Assembly (NCBI GenBank): GCA_008638375.1
Contig: CM018032.1
Location: 59,277,382-59,341,381 of the forward strand
DNA length: 64,000 bases
Direction of reading: 5' to 3'
DNA from: Nyssa sinensis
Taxonomy: Eukaryota; Streptophyta; Magnoliopsida; Cornales; Nyssaceae
Positions 47,035 through 60,574 of the stretch are shown one piece after another. The notes below the pieces were generated by a model. The model saw only the letters and a program-made list of their open reading frames with translations. It did not search any database and was not told the origin of the DNA. Numbering within the stretch: position 1 is the first letter of the stretch; each line of letters begins with the position of its first letter. The position numbers and the translations under genes were made by a program.

Positions 47035-50000
47035 ATGGCAACTCTCTGTTCCATCTCAGTGGCTACCATGCCCAACCCACTCAATCAATGCAGAATCCGA
47101 AAACTCCCTCCTAATTTATGCTCTCCAAAATCGTTTCTTCGAACCATTCTCTCATTTGGGAGCCCCAAAACTCCATCGACGAGAGCATCATCGCAGTCAG
47201 CCACCAGCGCCATCACCGTCGAAGAAGATCAGAAAGGAACCGAAGAATCGATGAGTATCGACGCTCTTCAACGCTTCATCAACCTCAATTTGGGCAACTG
47301 GACTGGTTCCTTCCACGTCAGTCCTATTTTCGTCCATGTTAATTGTTTTGTTAACCTCATAGATAACAATAAGAGGCATTTGTTGTTTGTCTGTGTAATA
47401 ATCTTTGGTCGATTTCACAGCAATTTGATGCTCACGGGAATTTGATGCATAAAGTGACTACGAAGCTTGCGGTGAGCTCTTACGGCGAAGATGAACTCAT
47501 CAGTTTAATCCAAACGTAAGCTTCGTTCAGGAATTCATTATACTAATAAACAGAAACTCGTGTATGCCAATATATGTATGTGTGCATGCGAGAATTACAT
47601 GTTTCTGATGAATATTAGTAGTTAATTGGGGGTTGATCAGAAAATTTTGATCAGGTGATTGATAAATCCACTGAGGGTGTGCTTGGGTGTCCCACTGCCA
47701 TCTATCAAGAATTACACTGCGGAGAATGATGGAAACCATTTTATGACTGATGGGAAATATTCCGTTATACACTTTCAGAAAATGATGGTGCTTCTATTGT
47801 TCATTGTAATTCCTGATGATGATTGCCGCTTCTTGTTATGGGTTCATAATTTGTGTAAAATACGCTATGTAAGACTTATGCAACATTCTGCGAGTCTACC
47901 AATTGCATTTATTTGTTACATCCAATCCTGAAATTTCAACTCTGCTAATGTTTGTCTTGGTATTAACGTTGACATATATAGAATGGGATGGAATGGTGGT
48001 GTATTCTCCTTATTTCCAGCCTATATTAATGATTCATTTTGTTTAAACTAAGTGAAGCTAGTTTATCTGTTTATGTAATAAAGGCTACCCATACTCCTTT
48101 GTTCATTTTATTCATATATTGTTTAAATAAAAGGGAAATAGAAGCCTTTGGAACCAATTTGAGAATCTTTTTGTGGAAGTAAGACTTGAAGGGCAAAATG
48201 TGGCCCTAATGTTTGACATCTCGAATTTGTCTGTCTGTGAAAGATACTGTCTATATTTCAGCAGATTGTCTGGTAAACAGGTTCAAATAAATAAATGGAA
48301 GTGTTAGTTTGTGATTCATTGAGGTTGTCTTTGTTTAAATGGAAAATAAATCCATGAAAGGAAGCCTATCAATGCCATTGGATGAGGTTATACCACAGTA
48401 CCACATTTCATTGGCAAACCATCAAAATAATTGCACTTACTTATCAAAAAAAAAAAATTGCACTGAAGACACAAGGGTAGTGGGCCTGTTTCCCAGATAT
48501 ACAATTCTTAGAAAAAGAAATCTATAATTTATATCAGTGATAGTTATATATTCTGCTTATATATTAATAATTATATATATATATATATATGTATATGGTA
48601 TCAAATTTTGTAGTTTTTATATCTCTGTGAACAAAGCAGCTTAATGCAATTGACTTTTTTAGGTTATACATCAAACAATCCCCATCAAGCACTTCAATTT
48701 CTGGATATGATCATGAGCCGGAATGGGCAGAGTACAAAATCAAAGAAACCAACATGTTTACTGTGGACAAATATCAACAGGTGAGCTCCTTCAATACTTT
48801 GAAACTTTGTTGTTTACATTGGCAAATCCTCTTGGAAAGAGAGCTTTTAAGTTTGATCATAGTTTGCTTGATTTCTTCATTCTTTTTTTGTTGAATATCC
48901 ATTATGATTAGTTTGCAGATTGGCTTTTTCCCCAGTGAGAAGGCCTTTGCACTACGCTACCAGACAGCTGGCATGTTAGGAAACTGTGTTAAGACAAGGG
49001 GTGCTAGGTGAAGATGACACTGGAGAAGAATCACCCAAGTGAGTGCTATATATGTGGAGAAACTGTTACTTATGCACTGCATTGATAATTTGTTTACAGC
49101 AGTTAGCTGATTCAGCAATTCAATATAATCATTACTATTAATGCGTCTGGAATTAAGGCTGCACATTGGTGGAGATGTTTCCAGAGGCTCCTGGTTTCGT
49201 GTTTGGCCAACAATAACTACTGAATAAATACACTGAATAGGGTGGGATGGGAGTTTATGGATGCCGATATTTCTTGAAGTAGTTTTCTAACTAATTATAT
49301 GGTCGACCTAGGAATGTAGTACATGATTTGATTATTCACCTCTGTTCATCTCCGAGATGCTCTGCTTCAATAGCATTTCACAATATTAGCATGAGACCAA
49401 GCGGAGTGTTTTGAAACATCACTAGGGATGACATTACGTGTGGTACTAAACACAGCCTAAACAAGCAACAGATTTTTATAAGAAAGTTCCATGAATCAGC
49501 TTTCAAAATAATTTATCTCTGATGACAATGAGCTATTATATCTAGGCTATAAACAATTTTTGTGATGATTTTTTTATACTTAGTTTCTCCTTTCTGTTTT
49601 TGTTCTTGTTTTCTTCTGCATTTGATTAAAGGCATGCTTGGCCTCCTGTAGAAATGGAATTGTTCCATTGTGTCTTACAATTCATTTGGAAACCAATTCC
49701 AGTTTGGCTTTCTTAGCATTTGAAATCTCTCTCCTCGTCTTTTATCAGCTTGCTAGGAATCATTTTTAGGATATCATGAAGGGACACTGCTTTAGTTATT
49801 GTACCGTGATTTTCAGTGGTTGTTCCACTCTGAGAAATGATAATTTGCCTTCAAATTGTGTGGAAAATAAGACAGAACTGCTCCATTTTGAGGGGACATC
49901 ACCTGTGTCTCAAGTTTATTTATGCTATTCAACATCGGGAAAGAGATGCTACCATTGGCTAATGTGACACGAGTGTCTGTTATATCTTATATGAGTAATA

Positions 50001-52192
50001 CTTATTTCTAGATTGCTTGAGTAGTATGGCCCATCTAGTTATGGCCAAGCAATCCATTTAGGTTTGATCATTGGAGTTGTAAGTCGATTCTATTGTAGAA
50101 TAAGCGAAAAGGAAAAGGAAAGGGCTTGCAAGTGGCCAATGATAACCATGTTTCTAATAATTGTGATTATTCACACATTTGTTTTCCGAATTGTATGTAT
50201 TTTGTCTGGTTAATCTACTATATTGTAACCACTTCATATACATACATTTGTCTAATTGGATGATATGTAACCTCTTGTGGATGTAACTCGGGTTTTAGAA
50301 AAATAATAATCTAAGTTACCAAAGTATTGATCTACAATAAAGAACTAGATTTTCTGTAAAAGGCCAAGCGACATTTAATAGAACGCATATAAAGCACATA
50401 TACCAAGACTAATAAAGGCTATTACCCAGTATTGGTCCCACCAAAGTGGGATACCGGAAGGTGTAGACTAGATACAGAACCTGACTTTTGACTTCATTTG
50501 CTTAAAGTGGCTGATCTCAAATAGGAACTCTATGTTTCCACGTTTGATAGTTCGTGTATTTTATCATTGCACCAAGTAATAGCCTCTTAAAAATGTTATT
50601 ACTCAGTGTTGATCCCTCCAACACGGGGTGTTAGGAGGGTGGATCGGAGATAAGCCTAATCTTTCTCTAGACTGAAAGTAATGTCTCACACCTGTCAGCT
50701 CGAGCTTTATAATACTTGCCAATGAAACCAGCCTTAACATCCTTAATTTTTAATTTTACAATAATCTCTTAGGAGTCTAAGATGGAAACCGTCTAACCAA
50801 CAGTCTAGGGTCACAACTAGAAGATTTTATAGTGCTCAGTTTTCAAGGAGTATGTCAATGATCTTTAAAATTGAGTGTTGGAAATCTTGTAACGAGGTTA
50901 TAATAGTCATAAGAAATTTCCTTTCTTTTTTTGGTAAGGAATTTACTTTCTTGAGATGATTCGCTAAAGGGTTCATATCAAAAAGCTGAAATGCAGTGCC
51001 ATTGCAAAATATAGTAATTCCTTTCCCATTTCAAATAAAGTACCAGTGCCATTGTAAGTTTTCATTGTAATGGATCTCATTTAAGCTGTTATTTGCTTTT
51101 AAGGTACCATGTTTTCATGGTCCTCATATCATCCATGTTCTCTCTTCTCTTTCACCACGTAGAAACCTAAAGCTTCCCTCTCAGTCGGCCTTCTATTGTA
51201 TGTGAGAATTGCCTTTATTCATTGGAGAAAGATGTGCGAGCGAGAGCTTTCCATATCATGGACCCAAAAGGCATTATAGAAATGCTTCTTATCTTCCTTG
51301 AAGAGAGAGGTGGTGGACTAGTTATTCCTTGTTCCCTTGACAACTCTAAGGTAATTTCAATTACCAGGTGCTGTGGATTTTTTATCTTTCAAGAACTACA
51401 GTAAAATATCTTTCCATAGCTAAATATTATTTCTGTGATATAAAATTTCTTGTATGGTTGCAGGACGACACAAACAGGATTATACCATTTCTTGGTAAAT
51501 GGAAAGGTCATTCTAAAACGAAGCGCTCTGGTGTTTATGGAGCAACAATCGCTGAAGCTGATACAGCTGCTGTACTTGAAATTGACAATAAGGGTCAGCT
51601 AATTCAGGTTTGTGACGGTGCTTGCAATATAGATTTCAACTTCAACGAGTCATCTCATCTCTTCGATGCCCCTCTGCACCTATGAATTCATTTATCATGC
51701 AAATTATATTGTTTCCTCTGAGTTATCTTTCTAAAACTTTCTTCATATTCTTCTTCATTTATAATTTTGTTATGAAAGGATGAATAAGTGTGATATGCTT
51801 TTGTAATCCATGAATTGGTAAAAATAATAGGGTAGCATTCAAATTCCCCCCACCCTACTTGAAAAATAATTTTAACTCGGCCAACTTTTGCAGAGTTATA
51901 TATGAGAATTAGATATTTTATATTCAATTTTTAATATCATTATGAGAATCGAACAGCAGAAAATGTGGCTGCTTAAATTATGGGGCAAGTGGTTTACATG
52001 TAAATGTTTTTACTGAGCAAAAGTTGGGACATAGCAGAGCACCAATGTGGTAAAATGTAGAATTTTTTGGAAGTCATACTTGGTCAATTTTTACTTTGGG
52101 CTTAGGAGTTCATTGGAATGGGAATGGATTGATGATTAAGTTTACCCCTGGTTGATTTCATAGAACTTGTTATAATCTAATTCCCCCCCCCC

Positions 52193-52223
<31 letters not shown>

Positions 52224-52524
52224 ATAATAACAGGATATAACTTCCACATTGGATGGAGGCAATGCCATCACTAATGTACATTGGACGGGTACCATGTCTG
52301 ACAACTTGGTTAGATTCGATGGCGGTTTTCAAATAACTTTACTACCTGGAGGGATGTACATGGGTTGCCCTTGTGATGTAGCCAAGAATGTAGCAGAATC
52401 CAAGTCCTTCCATTTGGAGTTCTGTTGGCTTGAGTCACCTGGCAAGAGGCAGAGACTGGTTCGCACTTACGATGTGGAAGGTTTGGCTGTCTCATCGACT
52501 TATTTTTCTGAGACCAAAGTATGA
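47035..52524 (+). CDS. Plastid DUF3598-like (calycin-type) protein gene with two apparent frameshifts
   Basis: Seven exons: 47035-47316, 47421-47515, 48663-48780, 48919-49038, 51163-51350, 51464-51607 and 52234-52524. The start in CACCATGGC was chosen over upstream frames because a Ser/Thr-rich chloroplast transit peptide follows. The body resembles DUF3598 proteins shared with cyanobacteria (LGNWTGSF, FALRYQTAGML, PFLGKWKGHS, VHWTGTMSDNLVRFDGG, GGMYMGCPCDV), a lipocalin-like fold of unknown role. All junctions keep phase, but exon 4 has one extra base at about 48979 and exon 5 a net +1 near 51197-51202. Corrected for these, the protein would be about 411 residues. Either the gene is dying or the assembly has indels. 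A C20(CT)n tract precedes the last acceptor. Confidence 0.78.
52182..52223. repeat. Poly-C followed by (CT)n microsatellite
   Basis: About 20 C then about ten CT units lie ten bases before the last acceptor of the DUF3598-like gene, forming an unusually long polypyrimidine tract. Length variation here might affect splicing. Confidence 0.85.
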
Positions 52525-53373
52525 ATCCTCCTTGTACTTTGTTGTACATCTACTTTTTTTGGGTGGAATTGAAAATTGATCCGCATTGCCTAATATCTGC
52601 TCTTACTCAAATGAAGGCTCCCCTGTTGTATTCATTTACATTTGATTTTGTTTTTTGAATCTGTTTCAATGGAAATAAAATTAATGATTTCTAGAGTATA
52701 TCAATGTTATTTGAAGGGTGTATATTTTATGGTCTAGGTTAGCCAATTTCTATTATGTTGGAAAAGCATAGAATATGTGTGGTGGATGGATCAATCTTGA
52801 TGTATTGCAAAGAAACAGAAGTGGATTTTATCTAAAAATTGTTTTCTTTGATCTGTGTGCTACTCTAGATATTAAATTTCCTCTTGCTAAGTTGGTCCGA
52901 ATTGTGACATTTGACTCTGCGAAATTGTTTTCCTACCACATCAATCAAAGTTCTTAAGTTGCGAAGTTGGTGTCCATTTTGGCACTTCACTCTGCAAAAA
53001 TGGGTTGTAACTTGTTTGCTTAGTCTATTTTGGGGACACTACTTGAAAGTTTCTCTTATTTAGATACGAGTCATAATTTTATTTTATTATGTATATAATT
53101 ATGTGACTATTTAATTTTAACTTTAACATAAAAATTAAATAAAATAAGAAAATACATGTACATTGTATACGTTACTGAAAATTAAGTATTATTATATTTT
53201 TTATTTTGTTGTACCCTTCATTTGTGTTTTTACCCCTTCCCCTTATCATCTCCCTTTCTATTGGAAGATGTAGAAATTAGCATTAATGCAGGGTAATTAT
53301 CTTGCTTGTTGATTAGACCTGTATGAGATGAGTGCAGCTCAACCATAGAAAGGAAGCAGGCAATGGCTGTGTT

Positions 53374-53561
53374 TAGATGGGTGGTTCTACCATCCATTTT
53401 AGATTTTTTACGTTTCAAACGAACTTTTGAAATAATTTGGTGTTTGTTTGAATTTTTTGAAATATTCATTTAAATATTTTCAAGATATCAGTAAGTAATT
53501 TTTTTTTAAAACATTCATTTCCTAAACGACTGTTTCCAACACCTATCCAAACGAGCACAAA
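53374..53561. mobile_element. Miniature inverted-repeat element, about 190 bp
   Basis: The left end GCTGTGTTTAGATGGGTG and the right end in reverse complement GTGCTCGTTTGGATAGGTG are imperfect terminal repeats. It has no coding capacity. Confidence 0.6.
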
Positions 53562-54241
53562 ATGGTGGCTCTGTAACAACTACGTGTATATGGTTATGTT
53601 TGGATGAACGGTGTTATCGCCTATTTTACAAGGCGAAATGCCTATTTGTTTATTTATTATAAATAGTATGCATAGTTGGGACTAATGCGACTGCAGAATT
53701 TCAGCCACTGGCGTATGTGCGTGTTGCCTGTATGACATATATTGATATATGAAATCGCAAGCTTGCATCAATTATAATTGGTATATCAATTGATTTTGAC
53801 CGTACGAAAATTATGGATCCAAGTCTCCATCTCTAACGAAATATGGGATTGATTTGTCTTTTTTGTCATGAATTGAATTGTGCTTATCTCTAAAGAAATA
53901 TGAGATTGATTTGTCTTTTTTGGTCATGAGTTAAATTGTGCTTGTCTATCTTAGTAGTAACGGATCCATGAGACAGCAAAATTTTAAAAACTAAAAATTT
54001 CAAGAGATCTCGTATAAAAGTATGAAAAATTATAAGGGTAATTCTTGTTTTAAAAAAAAATTATATAAAAAGGGGATAAAATAAAATAAAATTTTAAAAA
54101 GTTTGGAATAATTAGGTTTAATGAATATTTGATATGTGAATTTATTAATATATGATATAATCTTATTGGTGTTTTTATTTCTTTATATTGAAAATTTATA
54201 ATACATGTAATATAACAAAATGCTTCTGATTAAAAAAAAAT

Positions 54242-54640
54242 AGATTAATTACATTTTAATGCCTTAAAATTTTGTCCTAATTTCAAGTAAAGATATCGAT
54301 TATCAATTATAATAATTCAGTTTTTCAATTTTTAATTTCATTTTAATTGACATTAATTGTAAGTTGCCATTCCAAATTGATTACACTTTAATATCCTATA
54401 ATTTTATATGACTTTCATAATAATGTCTTGTAATTATATACGAGTTTCAAATAAGATCCTATAATTTTATATAAGTTTTAAATGAAGTCGTATAATTTTA
54501 ATATGTAAATGACTACAGTTAAGAATTTGAGATGACCGTTTAAAATTGGCTTCAATTGAAATAAAATTAAAAATTGAGAAACTGAAATTATTATAATTGA
54601 TAATCAAAAACTTTATTTGAAATCAAAACAAAACTTCATG
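54242..54640. mobile_element. Foldback miniature element, copy 2
   Basis: Arms of about 75-95 bp mirror each other. For example, 'gattatcaattataataatt' on the left is matched by 'aattattataattgataatc' on the right. It is the same family as the element at 34685-35055. Confidence 0.7.
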
Positions 54641-55702
54641 ATTCATGAGATGAAACTCAACACATTCTTTATCCAAAAACTTAAAACTAATTGTGTAATG
54701 ACATAAGCACGAAACTCAAACACATCCGGGTCCATTATTTCTATTTATATTTTCATATTTTACTTTAACTAGTTGAAAGATAAAAGCACTTTCTTCCTGT
54801 GACAGATATAAATACAAATACATTGTCTCAATTCCATGAATCGAATGAGAAGTGGGATCCATTATAATTTGATAGGAGAAAGCAATTAATACAAGGGATG
54901 GATACATTTATACATGTGTACGATTTTGTTTTTTCTTTTATTAAATTATTAAGGTTGACAATTGAAACTTCACTCCACCCATGTAAATGTTACATCACAT
55001 ATTCATCATGTTGCACACACTTGACATACCTAATTTTTTTTTTAAAAAACATTTTTAATATTTTTTCATGCAATACATATTTTTTGAAATTTATAATTAA
55101 ATATAATATCCTTTCTACGTCTACGTACATCTGTCACGTGTGTTAAATCTTAAGTCAATTCAACATGAATGAAAATTTGATTTATATATTAAAATCTTAT
55201 AACGTAATATTAGTATTTTTTTTTAGTATTACTTGTGGATTCAGAAATTATAATTAAGGGTTCAAAGAGTATATATTAGAAATTTATTTTTATGAAAATT
55301 CAATATATTTTAGAGGGTCAATTTAAAAAAATTAAAAATAATTACAATACAAAAGTTGAACTTTTTAAATTTTGGGAGAGTCGTGTCTCCATTTAGCCAC
55401 CCTTATATCCCCCTCTAGTTATGCCAAGGAACATCTCTTCTCAACAAAATTGTGATAGTAAGAACCTATTGAGAAGTTTAAAATTAGAAATCTTATGAGA
55501 TGAATTGGAACTCTCAATGACTAAAGATTTTTGCTAACTTTTTCAATTTGTCATTTTAAAACATTACTCCTAGTATTGTTACAATATATAATTAATAGTT
55601 TATAAAATCATTTGATTGATGTGACATAGTGATGCATGCCACTTTATTTAAGAAGTTAAAATTTGAGATGAAAGTTTAGAAATGTAAATATAATGGGTGA
55701 AG

Positions 55703-56244
55703 AGTAGGCGTGTCAATTAGTATTATTGTGTGTATTTGAATCGTGTCAAGGCATACATATTCGAAAATATGTGTGAACCTTAACCCGACGCTATTAACTA
55801 ATCGTATCAAGTTTTAAAACTTAAACTCAACTCATTTATTAAACAGGTTATATGTATCGATACACTTAACCCGTTTATTTTAATTTTTTTATTTTTTAAA
55901 TAAAAAAATTTATCTATTTTTTAATATGTATTAATAATTTTTAAGTTTAGTAACTTTGAATATGAGCGAAATCAAAGTAGAAACCTCTTTTATAAATAAA
56001 AAATCTCAAAAAATTGATAAATATTTGATGTGAGACGAATTACTTGAACTCATAATATATTTTATAATTAAACGTGTTAAGTCGTTTTAAACAGGTTGAC
56101 ACTAGTAAAATTCAAACATGACCTATTTATTAATCGTGTTATATGTATCAACCCATTTATGACCCAAACTCATTTATGCTAAACTCAAACCCGTTAACTT
56201 CGTATCGTGTTCGAGTCGTGTCGTGTTAAAAATTGACACCTCCA
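55703..56244. mobile_element. Possible hAT-like miniature element, about 540 bp
   Basis: The left end GGCGTGTCAATTAG and the right end in reverse complement GGAGGTGTCAATTTTT are terminal inverted repeats. The interior has repeated phrases such as 'aaacaggtt' and 'cgtgtt'. This style of end is common in plant hAT-derived miniature elements. No convincing target duplication was found. Confidence 0.65.
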
Positions 56245-56918
56245 GTGGAAAGACATGCTGTGAAATTTTATATATATATATGAGATGAGATGAGATGAGA
56301 TGATGTTGTAATAATTAAATGACATTTAGATTAAATTTTTATTTATCTTAATTATTATTTTTTAAAATTTTGAACTATCTTGATTAAATCATATTATCTT
56401 GTATGAAATCAAGTTTACAACATTAAAAATAAATAAATAAAATAAAAATATCCATGATGTAAGCAAACACATTTGTTGCGTAAAAGTCGATGTTGCGGTC
56501 ATAATGGAAGTCGTCTTGTCTAAAACTGCCGTTTCAGAAGGGCAACTACTCCAATTCATCAAAGCTAACTTTTTTCGTGCCATGTCATCCACATCAATTT
56601 CCAGGGAATCTACACTGTTTTACAGCAAGAAAATGGTTTTCTTTTTTCCTTTCTTTTTGTTTTTTAAAAGCAATTAGTTTACAGAAAGACAATAATAGGT
56701 GAAAAACATCAAAATGATTTTTTTGTTTTCAGCTCTAGCCCTGGATTTTCTCAGCAATCAAAAGCCAAAGAAAGAGAGGAAAGGAGAACTCATGAATAGA
56801 GAAACATGAGAGAAAGACATAGACATTGCATATAGAGAGAGAAATTAGAGAGGTGAAGAAAGGACTCATATACACACAAGGACAGAGAGCGAGGCGAAGA
56901 TAGTTTTTTTCAGAAGCA

Positions 56919-59900
56919 ATGGCTGAAAAAGAGGGAGTTTTTAAGGTCTCAGCGCCTCCACGCCCGACGATAACTCTCCCAGCTCGCTCCTCCATCGAAA
57001 CCCTCTTCACCGGGGGACCTGGTTTCAGCCCCGGACCCATGACTCTCGTCTCCAATTTGTTCTCCGATAACTATCCGGATTCCGACTGCCGATCCTTCTC
57101 TCAGCTCCTCGCCGGAGCCATGTTGTCGCCGGTTGCTGCAAAACAAAGCTCTCTCATCAGTAATTCTTCGAATGAAACGAATCCTGGAGATGGAAGTGAG
57201 AAGAATTTAGGGTTTAAGCAGAACCGTCCGATGAATTTGGTGGTTGCTCACTCCCCTATGTTTATGATTCCGCCTGGGTTGAGTCCTTCCGGTTTGCTTA
57301 ACTCGCCAGGTTTCTTTTCTCCGCTTCAGGTATTTCAAACAATCGCTTAATTGCTAATTTATATAAAAGTTTTTTTTTTGGTGCTAATTTAAAAAAAAAA
57401 CTGTTGGTGGAAGTGTTGATTTTAGCTGTTTGATGCTATGCATGGAACGATGGAATAGTACAATTAAAAAGAAATAGATTTGGGTAGCTGTTAATTTGTG
57501 ATTGATGAAGCGAGTAAACTTTGTCAGTTCAAAGTCTAATTTTATACATAATTTTTGAATAATATAGTGTGTGGTTAGTAAAGAAAATACTATGGTTATG
57601 TTGCTTCATAGTTTATGTGCTTAATTCCTATGACTAATTATAGGGATTTTTTTTTATCGGTAAAAGTGAAATAGATATATGGAGCAGGGCTTGAGAAAGG
57701 CACCCCCAAAGAACAATAAAAGGGACTGGCTACCTCAATTAAAGTCTAAGATCCCTCAAAAAAGTCCATTAGCCTATCTACATACACAGGGTATTCTTCC
57801 TAAATTTTTATGGCCAAACTAGTTTCTTCTGCCTCTGGGGAAATAAGTGTTCTTGAATAAACAAATGCTTAAGTTACTGAGGATGCCACAAATCTAGCTT
57901 TGGCAGTAATGCTACCCTTTATTATATAGATCAGTTCCCTTCCCATTCTGTCCTAACGCTGACCTCAATTCCTTATTTCACTCCTCTGTTAATGTCTTTT
58001 CTTTATTGGGGTTGGATGTTTAAAACTAGGGAAGAGAGAGATTCTTGTGTCTGCTTGGCTGCCTCACACGAGTAAAGCTTTCATATTTTGTTTATTTCGA
58101 AATTTCAAACTATTTAAGGCAAAATATATTGCTGCATGGTTCATCATAATCATCTGCAATGACCTACTGGTTTGATATTGGTGGTAAATGTTTGATAGAA
58201 TTTGTGAAAATGAGGAAAAGTGATGGTTGCATTTCAGAAATTTGTTCAAAATATCCGTAATTTGTAGTGTTGAACACCTTGTTTTTTTGGTTATCCGGGG
58301 GCTCAAACTTATTCATTGATAGCTATTATTCTTTTTTGAGCATTGTAAGTGTCTAATGCTTTCTGTATACTGGTGCACCCTCTTGGAACCTTTTTGAGCT
58401 TATAAAGTTTTTACTTGTCAAAAAAAAAAGTTCTAGAAAAATTATTATGCCATCAGCTGGTGTATCTGAAGATGAGAAACTGTTGCATATTGGAGCTATG
58501 CACAGATCTGTGGATTTTGTGATGTTGCAGTTTCTTGGGCTTTCTTATTAATGTTCCTTTTTCTGGAAAACGTTCGTATCCTCAAATACCTCATACATGG
58601 TGCATATTATCTGGTGGTGGAAACTCTACCGAGTCAGGTTCATGAGATCGACCCCTTTTAACTAAGTAAAAATACTTATTAATCAAAAGATTTCTGTTAA
58701 GAATTCAGATATATAAAAGTAATTTTTCCCTGCGATGTTTATAGTTATTGTTTTTGCAAAAAACAGGTTCTTGGACAAAAAGGATCACAGGAAGGGCACA
58801 TGTGAAGACGATCAAGTTAGACGAGAAAAAGATAAACTTGCTGAGTCAAGAATTGAGAATTGAACTTAGGGTTTTTAGGTGCATACCTTAGCCTTATATA
58901 GTGGATTAATTTCCTTTCGTGATAGAATCCTTTTAAGAGTGAATCATGGACTTCTTATATCAATATGATAAGCTTGAAGTGGCAGTTTCCATATTGGAGT
59001 TTATAATTGTATTGCAGAAGTGAGAACTCCATATCTGAAAGAACAACTATGTTGAAAAGGTAGAACTTTGACTTGCCTTGAGCTCCGTTATCCCGTACTA
59101 CAAGTGGTCAGCTCGGAAAGAGGGAAAAGAGCTCTATATGTGGTTACCGAACTAGGTTAGAGATCGTTCATCCAAACCTGAAAGCATATAACTCAATAGT
59201 TTAAAATCCGTAGTGAGGGCGGTGTGTGATTTAGTATTCACGTGTCCCGATGTTAATGATTGTGATATCTTCGGTCATATCAACTATATATAAGTGAAAT
59301 TTTAAATGTGTATATATATATATACATATATATATATATAATTGAAATTTTAAATGTTGGTTAATAAAGAGAGAATTTGCTTATCCTGGAATACGCATTT
59401 ATCATCTGGTAAATCAGGATATTTTGTCGAAAACTTAGCAGGTTTGTTATATAATGAAAACATTAAATCCAAAAATAATGTAGGATTTATACGCATTGTG
59501 TTCAATATGGATGAGGTGGCATGTGTTTATGATAGTGCTTAGCATATCGCCACTATATAAATTTGCTGAGGGTTACTGGCTCCTTGAATTATATGCAGAG
59601 CCCCTTTGGAATGTCACATCAGCAGGCTCTGGCACAAGTTACTGCTCAGGCTGCTTTATCTCAATCTTATATGCACATGCAAGCTGAATATCAACCTTCT
59701 TCATTAATAGCTTCAATGGAATCATCGTCACAGCATCCATCTTTTGGTTCCAATGCTACTACACAGCAACAGATGCAAACTGTAGTCTCGGAACCTGAAA
59801 GTTCCACAGTGGAATCATCAGAGGTTTCTCATTCTGATAGGAAATCAGTACCTCCTTCCCTTTCCGTCAATAAACCTACCAATGATGGCTACAATTGGCG

Positions 59901-60574
59901 AAAATATGGCCAGAAACAGGTCAAGGCAAGTGAATATCCTCGAAGCTATTACAAATGCACACATCTTAATTGCCCTGTCAAGAAGAAGGTCGAGCGTAAT
60001 CTTGATGGCCAGATAACTGAGATTATCTACAAAGGCGAGCACAATCACGATCTACCTCAATCCAATAAACGTGCAAAAGACAATAGTGATCTAAATGGAA
60101 GTATGAACTCTCAGGTGAGGCCTGGAGTTGGTTTGCAAGGTCAGACAGATATAAGCAAGTCAAATGAAACTGTACCTTCTCATTCAGTGCCTGGGACAGA
60201 TCTGGCATCCACCAAAGTGACACCCATACAAGTTCCTGGATCAAGTGATCATGAAGAAATAATCGATGCTGAAACAAGACAAGAGGAGGGGGGTGATGAT
60301 GATGATGAACCAGATCCCAAGAGAAGGCAAGTTTCATAGCTAATATTTCTTCTTGGTGTAAAAATATTTTTATTTTATCTTCCTGATTTCTTATATAGGT
60401 TGCCTCCTAGTGCAGGAACACCGAGGTTGGGGCATCTGAGGTAGCTTTGTCACATAAAACTGTCACAGAAGCAAGAATCATTGTGCAAACAAGAAGTGAA
60501 GTTGATCTTTTGGATGATGGGTACAAGTGGCGGAAATATGGGCAGAAAGTGGTCAAGGGGAATCCTCATCCAAG
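56919..60574 (+). CDS. WRKY4: Group I WRKY transcription factor (WRKY3/4 type), 3' end not found in window
   Basis: Exons seen: 56919-57329, 59599-60326 and 60416-60574. The N-terminus has [24 protein letters not shown] and an SP cluster ([15 protein letters not shown]), typical MAP-kinase target sites. WRKY domain 1 spans about residues 232-290 (WRKYGQK at 237-243, then C-X4-C and HNH). Domain 2 begins at about 413 (WRKYGQK at 418-424) and is cut at the conserved PR intron (CCA AG|GTGATA). The intron at 60327-60415 uses a GC donor (AG|GCAAGT), and only this junction continues the frame as [11 protein letters not shown]. The exon with the zinc-finger half of domain 2 is not visible in the remaining 3.4 kb. 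The gene would bind W-box DNA in the nucleus if complete. Assignment to WRKY3/4 is by similarity. Confidence 0.88.
57330..59598 (+). other. First intron of the WRKY gene
   Basis: This 2269-bp phase-0 intron contains what looks like the 3' tail of a LINE/SINE-type insertion near 58370-58430 (ends 'acttgtc' plus A9) and TA microsatellites at about 59310-59340. I see no embedded gene. Confidence 0.6.

Larger units (their letters stand above)
52525..56918. other. Repeat-rich intergenic region before the WRKY gene
   Basis: It holds the 3' flank of the DUF3598-like gene, a miniature element at 53374-53561, a foldback element at 54242-54640, a decayed repeat with 'ccacccttatatccccctctagttatgcc' ends near 55240-55430 (positions only approximate), a possible hAT-like element at 55703-56244 and a (GAGAT)n run at about 56281-56301. 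The last 200 bases are a purine-rich leader of the WRKY gene. Confidence 0.55.

Noticed and set aside
47035..52524. Reading frameshifts as alternative introns
   Set aside because: No GT or GC donor lies at the shift points, and family similarity continues immediately on both sides, so small indels explain them better.
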